From an uncultured Lachnoclostridium sp. (GTDB taxonomy: Bacteria > Bacillota > Clostridia > Lachnospirales > Lachnospiraceae), in assembly GCA_905212635.1 (NCBI GenBank), contig CAJMFH010000036.1, positions 1-25,942 on the forward strand: 25,942 bases of DNA. The letters are read 5' to 3'. The position numbers and the translations under genes are program-made. The stretch's first letter is position 1, and every line of letters starts with the position of its first letter. Of the stretch, positions 22,098-25,942 are shown in pieces. Under the pieces are notes generated by a model. It saw nothing but the letters and a program-made list of their open reading frames with translations. It was not told where the DNA came from and did no database searches.

Positions 22098-23321
22098 TCA
22101 GATTCCTTTTGTAATAGCATCATTTCCATATTTTGTCTTTATTTTTTGAATCGCTTCGTCTAATTTTGTCTGGCGCTGAAAATATTCTTTTGCCGAGAGA
22201 GTGTTCTTTTCTTCGGCATCCGAAGCAGCGATAAATGGCATATCGAGCAGATTGAGCTGTTCGGCAGCATGTTTTGTCAATTTTGAGGTGGAAACACCCA
22301 GCAGGCGGATCGGCGAACCGTCCCAGATCTCGTCAAATAACTGGCAGCAGTGTGTGTATAATGTGTCCGGATCGTTGGTCGCAGATACCATACTGCATTG
22401 GTGACTGATATTGTGAAATTCATTGTCGCGGATCGAAACGGCTGCGACAAAAGCGCGCATTTCATCCTTTTGAAGCCGCGATGACACTTTATCGCACAAT
22501 TTGCGGAGAATTTTTTTTGCTTCCAAAGAATCTGTTACGTCGCTGGGAAGTGTCGTTGAATTTCCATACCCTTTGTTTTCCGGAGTGCGTGGGGCGACCG
22601 GCGACGGATCAATGCCATTGGCGTATTCGTGGATCAAAAGCCCGTGTTTTCCCATGTGGCTCTGCAATATAACGGGGTCAAACGCCGCAAGTTCGCCAAT
22701 TGTGCGAATCCCTAACGTGTATAATTTCTGTTCCGAAGATTTGCCGACAAAAAATAAGTCGCGTACCGGAAGCGGCCACATTTTTTCCTTGATTTCATCG
22801 GGGAAAAGGGTGTGCACTTTATTTGGTTTTTCAAAATCGGACGCCATTTTTGCCAATATTTTACAAGAAGAAACGCCGATATTTACGGTGAATCCAAAGC
22901 GTTTTTCCACTTCTGTGCGGATGAAATTAGCAGCTTCAACAGCAGAATGTTTCTGCAATAATTTGCTGTTTGTCATATCGGCAAAAGCCTCGTCAATACT
23001 GAATTGTTCCACAGTATCTGTGAGTGACTTCAAATATTCGATCAATCGGTGCGAAAAGTCACGGTAAATGTCGTGGCGCGGAGGAACGACCAAAAGATTC
23101 AGGCATTTTTTTCGGGCATCCGACAGGGTTTCCGCCGTTTTGATGCCGTAAGTTTTGGCGATGGGACTTTTGGCAAGAACAATGCCGTGCCGCGTCTTTT
23201 CGCTGCCACCAATAACCGCTGCGACTGTGCGCAGATCCAGTGTTTCGCCCTCTTCACGCAGACGGTACACGGATTCCCAGCTCAGATATGCATTGTTGAC
23301 ATCGATGTGGAAAATGATCAT
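22098..23321 (-). CDS. dinB: Y-family DNA polymerase (Pol IV type)
   Basis: This 407-aa translesion polymerase starts at MIIFHIDVNNAYLS. Its ATG (minus, 23321) lies 7 bases after AAGGAG, so the longer frame reaching 23579 is not used. Asp7, Asp110 and Glu111 (FSIDEAFADM) are the metal-binding residues. Later come the helix-hairpin-helix part (VRDLFFVGKSSEQKLYTLGI) and the little-finger domain with GYGNSTTLPSDV. It should copy past damaged bases with low fidelity. The gene heads a two-gene transcript with the FliK-like gene and has a long structured leader; SOS control is likely for the family, but no canonical GAAC-N4-GTTC box is seen. Confidence 0.94.
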   Translation of the reverse strand: MIIFHIDVNNAYLSWESVYRLREEGETLDLRTVAAVIGGSEKTRHGIVLAKSPIAKTYGIKTAETLSDARKKCLNLLVVPPRHDIYRDFSHRLIEYLKSLTDTVEQFSIDEAFADMTNSKLLQKHSAVEAANFIRTEVEKRFGFTVNIGVSSCKILAKMASDFEKPNKVHTLFPDEIKEKMWPLPVRDLFFVGKSSEQKLYTLGIRTIGELAAFDPVILQSHMGKHGLLIHEYANGIDPSPVAPRTPENKGYGNSTTLPSDVTDSLEAKKILRKLCDKVSSRLQKDEMRAFVAAVSIRDNEFHNISHQCSMVSATNDPDTLYTHCCQLFDEIWDGSPIRLLGVSTSKLTKHAAEQLNLLDMPFIAASDAEEKNTLSAKEYFQRQTKLDEAIQKIKTKYGNDAITKGI

Positions 23322-23355
23322 TTTGGCGCTCCTTTCCATGTTGTTTTCGCAATTC

Positions 23356-23463
23356 TTCGAATATTCGAACTCCGCATCGCAATGCTGCGTTCTCATATTT
23401 GGGCGGGTCTCAAGGTCAATCGTCTTTCCATGCAAGCATGGACGACACTTGACTTTTCGACCC
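23356..23463 (-). promoter_or_regulatory. Structured leader of dinB
   Basis: The untranslated region contains a 14-bp palindrome TTCGAATATTCGAA (23356-23369) and a long stem-loop at 23405-23463. The latter has GGGTC/GACCC, CAAG/CTTG, GTC/GAC and CCATG/CATGG pairings in order, ending in a CAAG/CTTG loop. It lies between the promoter and the dinB ribosome binding site. Confidence 0.55.
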
Positions 23464-23496
23464 TGATAATTATATATCGGCATGTTATCTATGGAA

Positions 23497-23525
23497 AGTT
23501 TAGCATGGTTGGGTAGGTTTGTAAA
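23497..23525 (-). promoter_or_regulatory. dinB promoter
   Basis: On the minus strand TTTACA (plus 23520-23525), 17 bases, TAAACT (plus 23497-23502). The transcript would carry a leader of about 170 nt. Confidence 0.65.
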
Positions 23526-23583
23526 GAAAGGGGTGGGATATAATGCGGACGAAATAGAATGGCATATAATAAGGGGCACACTT

Positions 23584-24363
23584 CTAGGCGCTAACTTTAA
23601 ATTTACACACCGCCAGTTCTAATTGTCTCTTGAAATCTGCCCGGTTTTCCGCCTTGGTCCAATCAATCATCGGACTTTTCTGCCCCTGAAATCGCGCGAG
23701 ATTTTTTCTTGTTTTTCCGTCGTCCCATTTGATCTCATTTACCACCTCGCTCAGCCACATTTTTTTCTTGTTTTCTATGACAATAACATCTGCATAAATA
23801 TCTGCATTTGTAAAATCTAAAATGTAAATGTCATAGTTTGTTTTTTTGCTATTAGCATTCTGCGTGAGAAGGTTTTTAATTTTCTTTTTAGCTCTTTTAA
23901 TAAAAGCTGTTTTCTTTTTTGAAGATTTTGGGAATTGTGGTTTACTTGCATTTTGACTGGCAAAGAAAAAGGTATCTTTACCTAAATAGGATAGTTTATT
24001 ATTTATTTTTTTTACCTTTTTCACATATAAAGGTTCTGACTGATAGCCGTTATTTTTCTTAATTAAAAAAGCCAATTTGTCACATCCGTTTTTCGTCCTA
24101 ACAAATAGGTAGCCATAATATTCTTTTGCGTTTTTGTCTTTATAATAAATCTTTATTTTATTTTGAGTATCTGCGTATTCAGAACTGCCATATAACCAAC
24201 AGTTTTTATTGATCCAAAAAGAAAAGGCGGATACGATTTCTTCTTTTTTCCCTGATTTCTGCATTGATTTATTTGAAACATGTTCGGGTTTCTGCGCCAG
24301 CACCTGACAATTGCATAACAGAAATAGAATGCAGAAAAATCCAATTTTTAACAATTTCTTCAT
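23584..24363 (-). CDS. Secreted protein of unknown function
   Basis: This 259-aa exported protein has a signal peptide (MKKLLKIGFFCILFLLCNCQ, likely cleaved after VLA at about residue 23). The mature part is basic, with about 16% Lys, an early beta region with IKIYYKDKNAKEYYGYLFVR (about 70-89), and a C-terminal part YDIYILDFTNADIYADVIVI, then EVVNEIKWDDGKTRKNLARF. No catalytic motif is recognisable. It has its own promoter on the minus strand and a clear ribosome binding site (AAGGAG). No terminator is seen before the dinB promoter about 60 bases downstream. Not assigned to a family. Confidence 0.8.
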   Translation of the reverse strand: MKKLLKIGFFCILFLLCNCQVLAQKPEHVSNKSMQKSGKKEEIVSAFSFWINKNCWLYGSSEYADTQNKIKIYYKDKNAKEYYGYLFVRTKNGCDKLAFLIKKNNGYQSEPLYVKKVKKINNKLSYLGKDTFFFASQNASKPQFPKSSKKKTAFIKRAKKKIKNLLTQNANSKKTNYDIYILDFTNADIYADVIVIENKKKMWLSEVVNEIKWDDGKTRKNLARFQGQKSPMIDWTKAENRADFKRQLELAVCKFKVSA

Positions 24364-24405
24364 CGCTCCGTCTCCTTATTTAATCGAATTATTTTTCTGC
24401 TTATT

Positions 24406-24434
24406 ATTATAAAATGGTGAAAGTAAAAATACAA
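24406..24434 (-). promoter_or_regulatory. Promoter of the secreted protein gene
   Basis: On the minus strand TTGTAT (plus 24429-24434), 17 bases, TATAAT (plus 24406-24411). Confidence 0.75.
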
Positions 24435-24479
24435 GAGTAAGTTTGGAAAGGAATTGTAAATTGATTTTTAATATGTTAA

Positions 24480-24485
24480 TATAAT
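24480..24485 (+). promoter_or_regulatory. Possible -10 box of the SGNH hydrolase gene
   Basis: TATAAT at 24480-24485 in an AT-rich stretch; no -35 box at a proper distance, so an extended or regulated promoter is possible. Tentative. Confidence 0.35.
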
Positions 24486-24551
24486 TTTAGAAGTAACGGA
24501 TTTAGTTAGTTTTAGAAAATTTTTGCAAGAACAATGAGGGAGAACAAAAGT

Positions 24552-25211
24552 ATGCTGGTATCTGTTCTAGGAGATTCAATTAGCACTTACGAAGGGTATA
24601 TTCCATCAAACTACAAAGTGTATTATGATGAGGACAGGCAGAAAATAAATGGCTTGACCTCGGTATGTGATACCTGGTGGGCAAAAGTGAATCAATATTT
24701 GAAAGCCAATTTATGTATCAATAATTCATTTTCGGGAAGCAAGGTGAGTGGCGAATTTCCGGGAGCCTCAAGTGAGAAAAGAACATCCGCACTGCATAAA
24801 ATGGATCAGTATCCGGATGTGATACTCGTTTATATGGGAACAAATGATTTTGGCTTTGGTGTTCCTGTCGAAGTGTTTGCGAAGGATTACCGAAAAATGT
24901 TGGAGCGGCTTCGCAGTAATTATCCGTCTGCACGCATTTTGTGTGCAACGATCGCAAGAAGTTATATGCGGGAAAATCCCAACTGGAAATATCATGAAAT
25001 GTATGCCGGGACGGCGCTTGAAGAATACAATCAGGCAATTCGCGAAGCAGTGAACGAACGCGATGACATTATGTTAATGGATCTTCCGGAAGAGGAAATC
25101 CGTTATGAAACCTTGGATGGCACGCATCCAACACGGCGTGGGCATGAGGAATTGGCGCAGATGTGGCTTGGGTGTCTGGAGAAAGCGGGGTGGAGGCAAG
25201 AAAATAGTTAG
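24552..25211 (+). CDS. SGNH/GDSL hydrolase family protein
   Basis: I chose ATG 24552 over ATG 24534: AGGGAG (24537-24542) is correctly spaced for the later one, and the protein then begins MLVSVLGDSISTYEGY, as is usual. The product is 219 aa, cytosolic, without a signal peptide. The catalytic blocks are GDS with Ser9 (block I), a Gly after NSFSGS near 62 (block II), MGTND with Asn98 (block III) and LDGTHP with Asp189 and His192 (block V). Such enzymes hydrolyse esters of lipids or acetyl groups on carbohydrates. No cleft partner is evident nearby. Substrate unknown. Confidence 0.92.
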   Translation: MLVSVLGDSISTYEGYIPSNYKVYYDEDRQKINGLTSVCDTWWAKVNQYLKANLCINNSFSGSKVSGEFPGASSEKRTSALHKMDQYPDVILVYMGTNDFGFGVPVEVFAKDYRKMLERLRSNYPSARILCATIARSYMRENPNWKYHEMYAGTALEEYNQAIREAVNERDDIMLMDLPEEEIRYETLDGTHPTRRGHEELAQMWLGCLEKAGWRQENS

Positions 25212-25253
25212 AAGAAAATTACAGAAAATATAAGCGTTGAAGGGAGCATATGG

Positions 25254-25404
25254 ATGACTAATGCAGAACTTTGTAAACATGTTGAGGGGGGCAGGCGTAA
25301 AAATCTATACAGATATCTTAACAAAAAAGATAGGGCAGACCAGTGGAGAATATCTGAAACAAAATCCCAAGATTGAAACGCAAAAACATTATTTATTACA
25401 ATAA
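25254..25404 (+). pseudogene. Small ORF, probably frameshifted at a G6 run
   Basis: AGGGAG at 25241-25246 is seven bases before ATG 25254, which opens MTNAELCKHVEGG and then ends after 40 codons at 25376. Another frame, which ends at TAA 25402-25404, reads GVKIYTDILTKKIGQTSGEY and LKQNPKIETQKHYLLQ and looks more protein-like. Removing one G from the run 25286-25291 would join them into a 49-aa product. So this is either a frameshifted gene, a phase-variable one or a sequencing error. Function unknown. Confidence 0.4.
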
Positions 25405-25474
25405 ATTGTTTGAGGTAAACAATTGAAAGACTGCAAACGTTAGCCTGGAATAAAAATTTTTGGAGGGGCAGCTC

Positions 25475-25522
25475 TCTTGTGTTTCATATCATGCCAAATT
25501 GCATATGCCCCTATTTGGCATG
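25475..25522. repeat. Nested inverted repeats
   Basis: CATGCCAAAT (25490-25499) and ATTTGGCATG (25513-25522) form a perfect 10-bp inverted repeat. GGGGCA (25475-25480) and TGCCCC (25506-25511) form an overlapping alternative one. Further ATGCC/GGCAT words follow up to 25575. There is no T tract, so this is more like an operator or a mobile-element end than a terminator. Confidence 0.45.
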
Positions 25523-25610
25523 CCCACCTGTCGCATGAAAGTCATACCAAACAACATTTTTTTTTCTGCGGCATGACCGATTTCCCATTATACGAGTCCG
25601 TCAATGAAAC

Positions 25611-25737
25611 ATTACGGGCAAAAAGCACATAGAAAACAAAAAAATACCGTAAAACCGCCAAAAGATGTAAAAAAATGGAAAAATTCTGTGGGAAATTACG
25701 GTATAATTCCACATTTTTTCATATTTTGTCCGTAATG
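25611..25737 (+). repeat. TTACGGT hairpin element, copy B
   Basis: The 127-base stretch has the same order of words as 20033-20158: ATTACGG, ATACCGTAAAA, GTAAAAA-ATGG, GGAAATTACGGT and CCGTAATG. It begins ATTACGG and ends CCGTAAT, so the ends are inverted repeats. Confidence 0.65.
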
Positions 25738-25766
25738 GATGCTTGCCCCACGTCCCCTCGCCCCAC

Positions 25767-25854
25767 AACACCAGAGCCCCCATAACACCAGAGCTCCCCT
25801 AGCCGTTCATAACATCAGAGCCCCCCCAACACCAGAGCTCCCCGAGCCCTTCAC
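25767..25854. repeat. 44-bp tandem duplication in a C-rich tract
   Basis: AACACCAGAGC-type words start at 25767, 25784, 25811 and 25828 (spacings 17, 27, 17), i.e. two copies of a 44-base unit that itself holds two related half-units. The surrounding 25741-25915 is strikingly C-rich on this strand and poor in G, unlike the rest of the window. No gene is seen. Confidence 0.75.
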
Positions 25855-25942
25855 AGCCCCCGCGCCTCCCATCACACCCCCCCGTCCCCAGCGCCCCCCC
25901 CCGCCGCCCGATCGCGGAAATAACCGCAAAAAAATCGAACCA

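Noticed and set aside
23356..23369. Canonical LexA box ahead of dinB
   Set aside because: The palindrome is TTCGAATATTCGAA, not GAAC-N4-GTTC; it lies downstream of the proposed promoter, so only an unproven variant site is possible.
23322..23579. Longer dinB start
   Set aside because: The extension covers the promoter and structured leader; ATG at 23321 has AAGGAG and begins exactly where Pol IV proteins begin.
25404..25424. Terminator AATTGTTT/AAACAATT
   Set aside because: A perfect 8-bp stem but AT-rich and without a following T tract, so not a convincing terminator.
25767..25854. CRISPR array
   Set aside because: The units are only two 44-base copies without unique spacers of equal length; no cas gene is near.

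Overview
The window looks like a chromosome segment of a low-to-mid GC Gram-positive anaerobe of the Lachnospiraceae type (Clostridia). This is inferred from strong AGGAGG-type ribosome binding sites, TTGACA-17-TATAAT promoters, the paired YkuD L,D-transpeptidases, the bacterial LeuRS, and a FliK-like protein next to a Y-family polymerase. No ribosomal RNA or species-specific marker is present, so the genus is not determined.

Layout. 1-53 is the 3' part of a tRNA-Asn, followed by a terminator. 60-3150 is an AT-rich accessory strip. It holds four intact small genes (a zinc-ribbon protein, a lipoprotein, a short membrane-anchored protein and a DUF2247-like protein), each preceded by short open fragments that read like C-terminal tails of polymorphic toxins. 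I read it as an orphan toxin/immunity cassette array. 3290-4955 is a TetR regulator with a perfect palindromic operator on its promoter, followed by a SAM-dependent methyltransferase. 5025-7206 is a LysR regulator plus a secreted RCC1-like protein. 7220-10279 is an apparent operon: an autoregulated MarR repressor, a MATE exporter, a histidine phosphatase and a nitroreductase. 10310-12445 is a large secreted L,D-transpeptidase on the minus strand. 12576-12985 holds tRNA-Glu and tRNA-Cys, separated by two tandem, apparently covarying hairpins. 12990-13200 is a decayed minus-strand gene remnant. 13287-14670 is an AlbA_2/Schlafen-like regulator with phased repeats in its promoter.

14677-17172 holds a DedA membrane protein (minus), an aldo-keto reductase and a second, smaller L,D-transpeptidase, followed closely by leuS (17204-19612). 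19613-20250 has no gene but is rich in structure: inverted copies of a conserved element at its edges, three terminator-like hairpins, and a cluster of TTACGGT hairpins that recurs near the right end of the window. 20300-23525 (minus) is a dinB - FliK-like operon with a roughly 170-nt structured leader. 23584-24363 (minus) is a secreted protein of unknown function. 24552-25211 is an SGNH hydrolase. 25212-25942 has no intact gene: it holds a possibly frameshifted small ORF, nested inverted repeats, the second TTACGGT element and a C-rich tract with a 44-bp tandem duplication.

The most interesting parts are the toxin/immunity graveyard at the left end and the unexplained non-coding repeat families between the two tRNAs, downstream of leuS and at the right edge. 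All family assignments are from reading the translations and motifs; no database search was run.
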